Assembly: GCA_026874595.1 (NCBI GenBank)
Contig: CM049320.1
Span: 26,204,214 to 26,268,213, forward strand
From: Sipunculus nudus
Taxonomy: Eukaryota > Annelida > Sipuncula > Golfingiida > Sipunculidae
Length of the DNA stretch: 64,000 nucleotides
Reading direction: 5' to 3'
Made by a program: the position numbers and the translations under genes. Below the pieces are notes generated by a model. That model was not told where the DNA came from. It saw nothing but the letters and a program-made list of their open reading frames with translations, and made no database searches. This document shows, one piece after another, positions 13,401 to 27,375 of the stretch (position 1 is the stretch's first letter; each line of letters opens with the position of its first letter).

Positions 13401-16400
13401 TACATTCACTGATCCTTGTCTGTTCATTTAAAAGACATACCAGTTTGAGTGAAAATGAAATTTTATTTGTATTTAAAATATTTCAACCATGGACATCTTT
13501 TAGATGGAGTGACAGCGTTTTACAGATACACACACATGTATACGCTGACTCAAAACATTATAATCTTATTTTTCAAAATGAAAAATGAAAAAAAAGTCCT
13601 GTGTTTTATATATTTTAGGTTGCCCTGAGGGTACTTGGGGTCCAGGATGTTCAAATAAATGTGCACTGTCATGTTCAGGTGGTAAGACCTGTGACCATGT
13701 CAACGGCGTCTGCATGTGCCAAATGGGCTACACTGGCGACACCTGTCTCAAAAGTAAGTAAATACTAATCAGTAAGGTAAACGAATGTTTAGCAAAAAGT
13801 TAAACTGAGTAAGGCCGACAAATTGGCGACAATCGAGACTAATAAACAAAACTTATCCGAAATCAGGGGCGGAACTATTGAAGGGGGGGGGGGGGGCAGG
13901 GAGTGCGCCTCTTTAGCTTTTCGCGACCGAACGATTCTGGAACAAAGAAAAAGATGCTTAACAGAGCCGCCAATACAGGGGGCATGGAGGTGTATACCCC
14001 CGCCCCCACTTTTTAGCAATGGAGATGGTCAAGGTTACAATCCCACCGATATTCTGAGAATAATATTTATATATTTGAAATCATATATATTTATAATTAA
14101 AATCATAAACTTTGGAGTTTTCTATGAAATATTATTAATATATCTGATTTCAAATATATAACAATTTAGTATAAGGTTTTAAAAAATAAGGTATAATGTT
14201 TCCAGTTTATGTTAATTCTAAACCAATTTTAGATACATTATTAAAATAACAAACTTTGGAGTTTTCTTTGAAGTATTATGTATCTTAAATTGGTTTAGAA
14301 TTAACATAAACTGGAAACATTATGCCTTATTTTTAAAACCTTATACTAAATTGTTATATATTTGACATGTGTGAATAGATGCTCTGAATGCCTATTTTTA
14401 TGGGCATTATGAACCGTATATTTCTTATCTTTAAATTTTATGTTAACATATTATTTATACACATGTTTTTTAGGCACTTTATTGTTTCTCCTTCACTGTT
14501 AAATTCATATACTTATAACATTTGACTAATTTCTTACTCTGATATTGAATATCAACACAGAATGCCCAACTGGCAGTTTTGGTTCCCGATGCTCCGGAAG
14601 GTGTCACTGCTCTGGGGGTCCTCCTGATTGCAGTCACGTGAACGGAAGTTGTTCAAGTGGGATGTGTGAAGACGGCTGGCGGGGACTTGCTTGTCAAACA
14701 CCAACCGGTAATCGTCATGCTTTGTTAAATAGTGTAACCATTGTATAATATAAAAATATGTAAATAACCATGTTTAGTATGTTCGTTATTTGATTATTTT
14801 AATGTTACCTGTTAGAACAATATTATCCTTAATTGGTTTTAATTCTTTAAAACGACAGAAGAAAGATATATTGGGAAAATTATTACCTTAATGTTGTATA
14901 ATAATGTGCATGTTTTGATAAATTAAGATATTTCATGTTTTTAAAGAATGATAGAAATGTAATAAGTCATGTAGCATGTAGGTCATATGGATTAGAGCTG
15001 TAATTCGATCAGTCCCTGGCTCGTGTCAAATGTTCCTGGCGGGAACATCAAACTAAGGCCGTATCCGCACTTGGTTCGCATCTAAATCGGATTATACCAT
15101 ACCGGTTTACTTTAGCCTCCGCTTTGCGTCCGCACTGTATTCGCTGTACAAAGGCCTAAAGCTGTTTAATCCATAAAACGTAAATGTCTGCTGTCCGCAT
15201 TCGGTTGTTAATCCGATTTACTGTGCTACAAAAAATGATATTTCGGGGGAAGGGTTGAGTCAAATTGTAGGAGAACTGGCCTTACAAGACTTAAAACGGA
15301 TTTGCTTGCACGTACAAGGGACTCAAGTAAACGGCCTTCACCCGGACTACAGTAAACCGGACTGATGCGGATTAGTGGCCCAGTGCGGATAGAGTAAACA
15401 GATTTGCGATCCGGATTATTTGCTGGTGCGGATACGGCCAAAATAAATTTACAGCAGAAAGAGATGCCGCGAAGAAGAAACGGCGATCATTCGAAGACAT
15501 CCGTTCTATCCCGATATGACAGAACAACAGTTAAATGATGTATTCGGTTTTACCTTTATTGTTCTCCAATTTTTCTCACTTCATACTTGAAACATTTGTA
15601 ATTAATAAATTGAACTAAGACCTGTGGCACGAAACATTTTCATGTTAAACAGCAATAAGGAACTCAATGCATGTTACCACTTCCTTACTTTTAAAAACGC
15701 ACCTCCATATGAAGCCTTTTGTTAAGGCACACTTGCGCGAAATTCCCTAAAATCCACACATATCATGGCACCACCTATGACCGCTGCTACTTTGTTTGCT
15801 TTAGGACACTAATGTTACAGTATTAATTGATTATTATAAACATACATGGTTTAAACAATATTTATTGAAAAATAACTAGAGGATTTGAAAACAGGGCTCA
15901 GCCCTCTATTAATTCTGTTCCTTATATACAAATATATAAACACTTAATGATCCGCATTAAGTGTTAGGGATGTACAGTTGAGAATTAAACAAAATGGAAC
16001 AATTTATCAAGAAAACTAAATTTCACTTACCCTTGATGTGTCATCAGTTGAGAATCACAACTGCACTGGTTGCTGAATTGCTCCAGTGAGTATCGAAACA
16101 TGCTCCACCTAAATATGTATGTTTATAGAATTATAGATACACCAAAATTTACTTAACAAAAATGTCTACGCATTTATCTTATGGGCGATGTTACTCCAAG
16201 AATTAACCTATCAGTAATTGGATATATCGCTTGGACTTGACCTGGTCTAGTGTGACCGCCTTCAGGAACATCCGGTCAACTCCATGCCTTATAACCTCAT
16301 GAGTCATACCACGATACTTATATATATATATATGCAGCCAGTATTAAAGTAATAATACTCAAAAAGTATCAGCTCACAAATAGCATATTGATTTGCACGC

Positions 16401-18090
16401 TTTTTTCCTTGAAGATGCACAAGGCCAAGGATCTGGTATCATAGGGCCGGCTGTAGGGGGCGCTTTCGCGGCTATACTGATCATTCTAATCGTAGCGGCC
16501 GTCATACTTGTAGTACGAAGGTGCTGTTTTATTTTTCTTATGGACACTTGTTTTTCTAAACCCTTTTCTATAATGTATTATACGAGAAGTAAGAATTTAT
16601 TGCGATTAACAAAGAGAACTCCTTATTTTAGGACTCCTTGTTAACCTCCCTTTTCCTTTCCCCATCACTAAACATAAGTGGATTTATTAGTAAATTTATG
16701 AATAATGATAGCAATTTATTTCTACAATTTAATCAAATTATTGAAGCAATGTATGTAGTGTCTGAGAACTTATTGTAACACTAATCCTGAAGTAAGAATA
16801 TGAAAGAAAATCAATAAAATATGTTATTGTTAAAGTTTGGAAAATATACGAATTAGCAGGGAAATTCCTCTTCCTCTGAACAAAGCTCGGTCAGCTTACG
16901 CTTCCAAATGCCTTGCTTATCCAGCCGCTCTACCAGTGTATAACCCCAGCGTGTATAAGGAGTGAACGTAAACGTTAAAACTATAAACGAAAAAAAAAAC
17001 TCGAATAATTTTATTATGTATTGTTTCATGCCATCTCGTTTTTCAGGCGAAATACAAGGAACAAAAATGCGAAACCTGTCTCTGTAGAACTTGGATCTTC
17101 AGGTAGGTAAACTCAACATAAGTATTCCTCTAAAACTGAGAAAAAGTATGAGAAAAATGAACATAAATGAATTGTCAGTGCGAAACATTTCCATCTTAAA
17201 TGTCTGCTCGTATTTTCTTTGGTGTGAGTGTCCCAATGTTCGAATTGCTTCCAAAATACGCACGGTATTTCATTAAAGTAAGCTATAATCTGTTCAGTAG
17301 GACAGCAATTATGAAATTGTAATAACTAAAACACTAACATAATTATTGACATAAATCAATAAAACTTCAAGTTACATATAAGTAGAATAAAATTTTCTCA
17401 CAGAATCGGATGACGTCAGCAACACATTGGTGAAAACGTCAGATCAGAATGGAAACAACAGTCCTATTAGTTCTGTCGAAGAAAAATCAATTAAAACGGA
17501 AACCGTGGAAGAAACAGAACCCAAAACAAAAAGAACCTCAGAGAATTCAGTATCAGAGTCATCACCGACAGGTGTCAGCACTGTCGCAGACGAGGAGCCG
17601 ATGTACGAGAACATTGGGGAGGCTGTGTCTAAATTTCCCGAATACTTCCATAGGATGAGACAAACAGACAAGGCATTTGAACAAGAATATGAGGTACCCG
17701 TTTTTGAAGTCGTAAAATGAAGGTATCATTGTCGTCAAACCCATCATATCTATAATCAACCAAAATTGTTTAAAATTCATATCAGACCACATAAAGTATA
17801 CATAATTTTAAACCTGGTACAGTAATTTTTCTGATGGTATACATATTTTTGGATTTTTCATTTTTTTCTAGATTTCTGTCATGTTTCTATCTACCCTGAA
17901 ATTAAGTTTTTTAATTTTGATTAAATAAAAATATTTGAATTTAATTTTCCAACAAAAAAGACAGATAGTCGAGGAAAAACAACAAAAAAAGCGATTTTAG
18001 AAATTGTCATTTAGTTTAATATTATTTCTCTTAAAAGAGGCTTACCCTTCTTGGGTGCTAAGAATATTTTAAATATTAAAATTTTTCAAA

Positions 18091-18162
<72 letters not shown>

Positions 18163-21100
18163 CTGTACACCAGAACCTGATTGTAAAAGTAATGACGAAC
18201 GGGACTTGCCCTCAGCAACTGTAGGCCTGAACATTCATTTGATATTGATGCCTTTACCTGATAGGCCAGTGCTTAAACCCCGCCGTAGGATCATCCCTTC
18301 GACGGGAACGAGAAATTCCGTACATACAGGAGTATTTAACTCCTGTAGAACATTGTTTATTGCAGAGTCTACCAAGTGGACTGAACGCCCCGTGCACAGC
18401 AGGGCGGCGACCGAAGGCGGTAAAGAAAAACCGATTCAGAAACATAGTGCCATGTAAGTTTGTCAGAGATAATAAAAGTACAATTAATACAGGGCGTAAT
18501 ATGATGCATTGTCCATGTATTCATCTTTATTATCTATGTTACATGATATGAAACTAATAATATCCTCCTTTCCCTTCATCTCATATTGTCCAACCAGTTT
18601 GTGTTTTTTATACCGATGTAAATTGCTCACGTTAAAACCCAACAAGCAAATTCAAGCAACTTATGCCCCCCGCTTCCGCCTTCAAGTCTGCGATGATTTT
18701 AAAGTCTGTGGTGACTAAGTGTTAATAGTTTTAACTACGCTAGACAGGTGGTGCATATTGCAGTTAAGAAAAAAAGTTCAATGAATTTGTTCCCGCTAGC
18801 GACATCTGTTGTTGATGATTAAGTAAAAAATAAAGAAATCAATGTTTTAATTGCAAATAATTTAAAATATATATTTTGTACTATTAAATTACTATAATGT
18901 TTTATTTCTCATCTATTGATTACAGATGACCACAGTCGAGTGATTTTATTGGAGAAAAATGAAAACTCTGACTCAGAATATATCAACGCTAATTATATAC
19001 AGGTAAGTCCTCACCTTCTCAAATAATGTGTTTTATGTTTAAAGATTTATGTTGAAAGCAAAAATGCCGTATTACTATTTACTATTTAAGAGTTTAAGAA
19101 GTATATTCAATGAATAAGAAAAATATCTCTAGAAAGCGGCTAAAATAACACTTTTTTCTAGTGATTAAAATTTCTGGTGTTTTTTTTCTAATGATTAAAG
19201 AATAATTATATATTTGTATATCTTGTAGAGTTATGCAGTATGAAATACAAATTTTTGGACTTGGCGATACTGGTAGACATTTTTGAGTTTTTTAATCTAT
19301 TTTATTAAAAACTTCATATTAATAATCCATCAATGCTGCATTGCTTATTTCCTGTAGGAGCACTGAAAAACTCTCCTATACACTCACCGTTTATGTTCTT
19401 GACTGTCATATCCATACCTGGTGTTTTATTGAACATTTTTTCTTGGTTAGATGCAATCATCTCCATGTTTATTTTCGTACTCTTAAGTTTTGTCATGGTT
19501 TGAAGCGATCGTCTCCATGTTTATTTGCGTACTCCTTAATTTTTTCATGGTTTGAAGCGATCGTCTCCATGTTTATTTGCGTACTCCTAAATTTTGCCAT
19601 GGTTGGAGCCGGTCGTCTCCATATTTATTTGCGTCCTCCCAGCTTATCTTACTCAGACGTTCTTTTATAGACTTTTATTTGCCACCTATCTGTCAGAGTA
19701 CAAAAGTTTCTAAAATGCTTCTCCGTTCCAACCATTCCTTCCTGGTTTTAAAACGTTGATATGCCACTAGCTCCTCCTTAGCAGACGGACTGTGCTTACC
19801 ACACAACCTGTCATTTCTGGCCCTTCAGTAAACCAATCACACACCGAGTGGGACCGGATATTTTGGTTTATTATTGAATCTATTATGTGTATTTGTTGTA
19901 GGGATACACCAAAGGAAAAAGGTTCATCGCAGCACAAGGTAACCAAGTCTCCTCAGACATTAAATATATAATGTATTTTGTAGATTTATGAGATTAATGT
20001 GTATAAGAAAACAATAAGTAAACTGTATATATTAGCATGTTTTTCATTTCTAAATTTTCAAACAAATCATCCTTATGCATTACGGTAAAACAAATTTTAT
20101 GCGCATTGTTTTATGGAGTATTTCTCTAAGGGTTAGGAGAATAAAACAACTTAAATTTCAAAATATTTCCGTCAAACAAATAATAGTTTCATCATGATTT
20201 TTAATATGATCTTTATACATCTCATATTTAGACAATAAAGAATACTGCATGTGACAATAGCATCACTGAGTCGTCCATGTTAAATTCTTGAATGTTTAAA
20301 CCAAATGTAAATTATGAATAATTTAGTGCTGAGAACTGAGCAAAGGTTATTTACTTATAAATCACATCCGAGCAAACAAGCCCCATGTCAGTGTACCTTT
20401 GGTCACAATGCCTAGGAGAAAACAAAAAGTGAGATACGTGAGGTTTACTTTCTCCATTTATATTCTTTTCTTTTCAACAGGACCGACTAAAGGTTCGGTT
20501 GAAGATTTTATCCGCATGCTCTGGGAGCAGAAGGTATCATTGGTTGTCATGGTAACCAACTTAAAGGAAAATGGAAAGGTACGTGTGGCTCTTATATATA
20601 CTGAACATGTAGTTATACATAACATGTATTGCATTTTACGGAAAAGATGAATATGTTTTAGAAAGTATTATGTATTTGCTGTTCTTTAGAGTACAGCAGC
20701 AAATCTGTTGTTTTTACCACGGGTAATGATATAATATCATTCATATTGGGTGACTGCCTTAATCTGCATCCAAAAGACAGTGCCACATTTATATTGGATG
20801 ATTGTCTTTATCCACATAATGCAGTCGTGGCAGATCTTCTTTTATTTTAACCGCTGCTTTGTATGGCAAGGTTCACTGGGTCACATGATGAAAACATGAG
20901 ACACCCGCTTTCGTTTGTGTGATTACACAAGTTCTGGCACAGGGCCCAGTATTGGACCAACAGGAGCGGGTGTCGCATATTTGAAATTTGGAGCTGGATG
21001 CACGATGAGATACTACGCTCTTATTGGTCTGATTACAATTCTTTGCCATATAAAGAAATGGTAACAATTAAAAGGGATCTGAGACGACTGCAGTGTATAA

Positions 21101-21802
21101 CTACCGCGTGAGGAACGTAGGTCTTACCTGTACTAAAATATGAACGTGATTATGTTACTATTTTTTCCAACTTTGTTATATATTATTCTCTTACATTAAC
21201 ATATTATTCAAAAAGAATGATTCGTTATTTAACTTGCATTCATTTATTTAGGTTAATAATTAAATTTATATTATCACAAGTTTTAATATTATTTCATTTG
21301 CTGCAGGATAAATGTGAAAAGTACTGGCCAAACACTCCTACAGACCCGCCAGTCGTTGCCGATGGTATCAGAGTTAGTTTGAAATTGGAAGAACGGATGC
21401 CACACTTTACAATCCGAAAACTACTCCTCGGCAAGGTATAGACTGTGATTACCTTTGTATATAATGACTGGGATAGGTGAGCTTTAGAGATGTTTTTGCC
21501 ACATATCACCAGTACCTGATCATAAGGCTGTGACACATCAGAGCTACCCATCATCCCGCTTAACTAAAGTGGACTGACCCATCCATACCCCTATGTTAAA
21601 GTAGACTGTCCCCGGACGGGGGGATAACCTCACTTGCACTCTCACTAGCTCCTGAGTGAGATAGACATGTATCTCATCCGGCCGCTACAGACGGATATCC
21701 CAGCCTCTCATAGGATGGCACTTACCCAAGGATTTAAATGTTATTCGACATAAGGGTAACCTTTTTCTAGAAACAGCCGGGATTGTAAAGCTCTTTAGTT
21801 GT

Positions 21803-21854
<52 letters not shown>

Positions 21855-23201
21855 ATTCAGATAATATCGTGGGCTTAAAATTTCGTGGTTTTTGTACAAA
21901 ACGCATATCGTGGGGTATTTGAATTCGTGGAAAGACAAAGAAAACTTAATAAAATTTTTATTAATACCTCCATGTGCGCAAGGAAGACGAGCCCTATGTA
22001 CACAGGTGGTTCGGCTTTGATGCTTATCACACGGTGCGCTTGTACCGCGGTCAAACGGGTCAGTGTTGAACAAACATGCTCCGCCCGACCCGAGCCTAAC
22101 AAAGAATTAATCAGCCGTGACCGACACGTGTCGGGCGATACATCGGCTGTTAGTTTTAACACCCGATACATCGGCTATCAGTTATAACACCCGATCACAC
22201 CACGTTCAGAGAAAACGTAAACCATCACTTGACCCGAGCTAAAATGAAACGGGACCGTCCACATGAATGTTTTTAACTTTTTTTTAATCTAGGCGGTAGT
22301 CACATGTGGCGCCTATAAATCCCTGACGGGACGGTGAGACGAGACACGCTTCTTCGTCATTCATCATGTCAGCTATACTTGGAGATTATAAAGAAATAAT
22401 TTGCCTAATAGTATTCTGTGGCGCTTACTTACGCTAACATATATGTACAACTATCGGCAATATTCGGAAGAAGTATACCGCCTGCATGAATTATTAATGG
22501 CTCACTGTTATGCAAGCCACTGTTGTCGCAATATACGGAATAAGTGCTCTTTCCCGTCCCGCGGTAAAAGCGGCAATGCAAATGAGTTTACAAGGCCCTT
22601 GTCTTTTAGGCCAAAATGTAGCGTAAATCTCGTATAATCTCTTTGAAAAAGGTTGAAAAGGTCTGTTCCGAAAAAGCCGTGCCTTGGTAGCTGTGGTTAC
22701 GAACATCGGAACTTGTGTAGCGTTCTTGGCGTGTCAGAACTGCCGCTTTGCGCGACAGAAATGTGGTATTGTTCTTGAATTTTTCACCCAAAATGTTGAT
22801 AAGAGGAAATGTGGGGATACATTTTCAGTTTAAATTATACTTTGATATTGTTTTATTGTAAAGATATCAGGGGGCCGTGTTTGTACGATATTAGGGGAAA
22901 TAATTTATTTGACAACAGAATATTTATAAATCCCGTATTTTTATAGTAATTTACGAAAAGCAATTCAGTGTATTTAATAAATGTACCAAAAACAATAATA
23001 AAATAGTAATAAACAGTTTTTGTATCTTAATTGAAAATTCATCCAGCGGTAACAATTATATATAAAGTCGACCACCAGCTGCCGTTAAGATACCGTATAT
23101 CCTCTGACCGTGTAATTTTTTGATCGTTGGAATCATGAATTCGTGGATTATCTTGATCCACGAAAACCACGAAAATAAAATCCCAACTAATATTTCTGAA
23201 T

Positions 23202-23257
<56 letters not shown>

Positions 23258-26200
23258 TCAGCTTAATAATAACATCTTAATTTGCTGTTTTGTTTTATTT
23301 TATCAGTGGGGAAAAATCCTATACAAGGGATTGCGTAAGGAAATGTGATGTCTGATCTATCGTTTGCTCATCATCTACTCTTATTAGATAATAGGTGGAA
23401 ATTTGACCTTTAATTAATAAGAGTACATATCGTCAGGCCCTCTTACTTTCTAAACCAGGGATATGACTGGATAATAATCTTTTCCTGTGGTTAAACCGAT
23501 CAAAATACCGATCAGAGAGATAAGATGGATGAATCACATTATGAAAAATGAAGATAATGGCGTAGTCTAATATATACTCCATTATGTTAAGGTATGTTTT
23601 AATGTCTTCGGAACACCTATCGTTATACCACATTAATGTATCCCTTCAGGATGGCCAGGCGAGAGAGATCAACCACATTCAGTATACCACGTGGCCAGAC
23701 CACGGAGTGCCGGCAAGTCCCGCGGCATTCCTCGACTTTCATAAACGGGCGAGGTCTATGTACGGCGATGACGATGGCCCTCCCGTCGTACATTGCAGGT
23801 ATGTTAATAGGTCACGTGACCCTTCTGACATTCAGTCTTAGAAAATGCTGACGTTTTCTCCTTAAAGGGGTCTATTCCATATCTGACGTTTATAAACTAA
23901 AGATATTCCCTTAAACCTTTTATAAAAAAAATAGGCAAGAAAACGCATTTTTTTCATGTGAAAATTTATCATTTATATTGCACTGGCGTACCTAATTATA
24001 TGATACTTATATGGTTTTTATTAGTTGTTACTTGCTTGAGCCTTTAGCTAGTGTGCGCTTGTTTCATATAGATTGCCTTGGCTATATTAATATATATATC
24101 ATCGCATTGAGATAGACTCCTATGATATAGTTTTTACATAAAAAATGCACCACATTCTTAGCATGTACTACTTGAAGCTGTACAGAGTATTCATCTTTAG
24201 CCCTTCAAGGTATATGTATTGGCATTGAATATTTACTCTCGTAGCTCTTATCAGTGTGTTTAGTGTTTCAGTGAATATTCTGGAGTGTACACGTATCCAA
24301 TTATTGATTTTGACTACTGTGTTTGGCTTCATATCCGCGATATTATATATATATTTTTTTCAATGTTTCGGGATGGTCTCATATTTATGGTCTTGCCATT
24401 TCAACATGCAGCAACCTACTCTTAGTATCCCAATTGTCAAATTGATTTTTTCTATGCGCTAAATATTAACATTTTGACGAGGGCCACCGAAAACGAGTAC
24501 CAAATCCTGTCCACTATAGGAAGATAAATTGAAAAAATAGTCATTTGGTTGTCAGAAATCAATGCGGGCGTGCGGTTTTTTTGTTTTGTTTTTAATTTGT
24601 TTGTATGTTTCGATAAAAATGTCAGATGATACGCAAAGAACATGACAATAACACATTTATTTTGCTAAACAAGTAAAAGCAATTAATAACAAAGGAAATT
24701 GTATCAACATTGTATGATTTTATCCTCTTGAAAGAAAAATCCAAAAATTGGTAAGCTCAAAATTGGTAAGTTTCTATTGAAAATCAAAAGAAAAAATTTA
24801 ATGCGGGGGTTTAAAATTGACGCGGGCGATGCCTGAGAACCATACCTTTTATTTTTTTTTTATTAATATAAATATTTTAAAATATTAATATCAGTCATTA
24901 CTCTTTTTTTCGAAGCACACATGCACTTTCGCGTGGAAAACATATAAAATGCCAGTGACACTATATTTATTATAAAAGACCGTTCACTTGTGTAGATGAG
25001 ATGGCTTACTCATTAAGTCTTCATTTTTGCAATCATTTACCTTTCGCGAATACCGCAAATTTGAAACTATAGTCAACAAAAAGGCAACCTAATTTTTTTG
25101 GCTTTGTATATTGCTATGTCCTTTTTTACAGCGCCGGCGTCGGTAGGACAGGTACGTTCATAGCAATAGATTACTTGCTGTCGCAGGCAGAGGCGGAGGG
25201 CCGGGTCAGCGTCCTGAACTGCGTCACGAAAATGAGAGCAGACAGAGTCAACATGGTCCAGAGCCCTGTAAGCTTACAGTACTCATTTATAGATTTTTAA
25301 AGATGTCTATTCCGATAACTGACGTCTATTAGCTGAGGATAACCCCTTAAACCTTTTTTTAAAGATAGACCAGAAAATGCCAATTCCACCGCACACGCGG
25401 GTTATTCGTTTTGTTTGCATCCTTGTGCATGTATATATATTGATGGCCCGCCAAAATAACCCAAACACATTTAACAAGGACATCTTTTAATTTTGTCGCC
25501 TTGTGTTACAGGAGCAGTACGTGTTCATCCACGAGGCATTATTAGAGGCGTTACACTGTGGCCGAACAGTTTACCCTGCAGTGGAATTTGAAGCAAAATG
25601 GTCGGACATTAAACGTGACGTCATTAAGCAACAATTCGAGGTAATTGTTTATACGTACGGCATGACCATACACACGTACTTAGAGTCCTTCATTCCAAAA
25701 TGTACATATAGTTAATATGATGATATATGCCTCAAATCTATGTACACAAGTTCATCTATATATGAATTTAAAAGAAAGTCTTAAGTGAATGGTTATTTCT
25801 TAAGTGTATGGTTTTAAATTTAACGACTAAAAATGTAATATCTGAATATGAAATGCTGTCATTTTAAAAATTATTTTGCAATTTAAATATTTTATGTGTT
25901 GTTATGGAAAATTACGGTAAAAGCTGTAGAACTGCTTTGTATAAGTTTTATCAGGAATTGTTGCTTGAATTTTATGTTTACAGATGCTCGAGAAATTGAA
26001 ACCTTGTGTAAAACCGGATGAATACAGAGATGCCAAAATCCAAGAGAACATTGGAAAAAATTATTCCCAGGAAATTTTGCCTTTGAACAAGTGGCGTCCG
26101 TATTTGACTACGCCCGTTCGAGAATGCAACGACTACATCAATGCAGTATTTGTTCATGTAAGATACCATATGTAATTCTCCGTACAAGCTTGTTTTTTAA

Positions 26201-27284
26201 TTTCTTTTGTAGATGGTATCCGCCTCCATGATTTTTATCAACCCTTATTTAACTAAGTATTTGTACATCTGAAGAATTCTAACCCGGTTTCTGAATACAT
26301 GTCAGGGCAGTAGCACACAGTTTCTCTCATTTAACATTCTGTTGTCTACCAGGCCAGGTGACTTTTGCACATGCGAGCCCTTGGTGTGTAATCAACCCCT
26401 TCCTAGGTCATACTATACCACCGGGGAACCCCCGAAAGCCGCACTCGTTTGTGAATGAAACACGGCCGTTTGGCAAGGCATTCCCATTAAAGGGACATAA
26501 TCAGGAGCAAATCAGTACCTCGCATACGGCGGTTTAGCACCTTGTAATGGCTCTGCGTGTTGATAAACACAGTCCACGTGTGTTTGTTTACCAAAACAAT
26601 CCCGTGTGACCGATGGTCCGATAGTGAGCCGCAACACCTGATGTTTCAGCCAGCAAGAACTTTTTTTTTATTTGTTTGGGCCAAGAAGTCAGAGAATCTC
26701 AAGATTGTGTTGTAGCCCGGCGATGCATGCGCTGTGTTCATGTTTACACCTGTGATCGCGCCCGCTGGACTGTTTTTAAAACTCGAGTAACTGGAGTAAG
26801 CAAACGGTTTCAGGGCGATAGGTTGGCAGGTACTAATTCATTTTAAAGGGAAGAGACTATTTTGCGTGTTAATTCAACATGCTTTAAAGGAGATTGGGCC
26901 ACTTTAAGCCTACAGAGTTCTACGCTTGGGTAGGGCAAATCGTGAAAATTCTCACCGGTCTCCTGAGATTAGAACAAATTCAGTTTCATTAGTTTGTAAA
27001 GGTTAATCATCATGATGTTATTTTTAATTAGTAATCAAAGGCTTACCCGGTCTACAAGTCTATTATAAAGGTGGTTTTGCATCTAAGGGCGTCATCGTGC
27101 AACCTGTTAAATAGACATCGTAATTTTTACTTTCCAGCAGTAAGCTCGTTGAAAGTTTTTTTTTCTACGGGAAACACAATCAGTCAATTCGTTGCTCTTT
27201 ATAAATATATCTCGAAATAACGATTTTGAAATAAAAAGAAACAACCCTGCTTGTAGCTCCTAGTATACTCAATATACTTCGGTC

Positions 27285-27375
<91 letters not shown>

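Noticed and set aside
19452-19660. CRISPR-like direct repeats
   Set aside because: The units are contiguous without spacers, and the DNA is animal.
19341-19670. 109-codon plus-strand frame
   Set aside because: It runs through a 52-bp minisatellite whose period is not a multiple of three, so each copy is read in a different frame.
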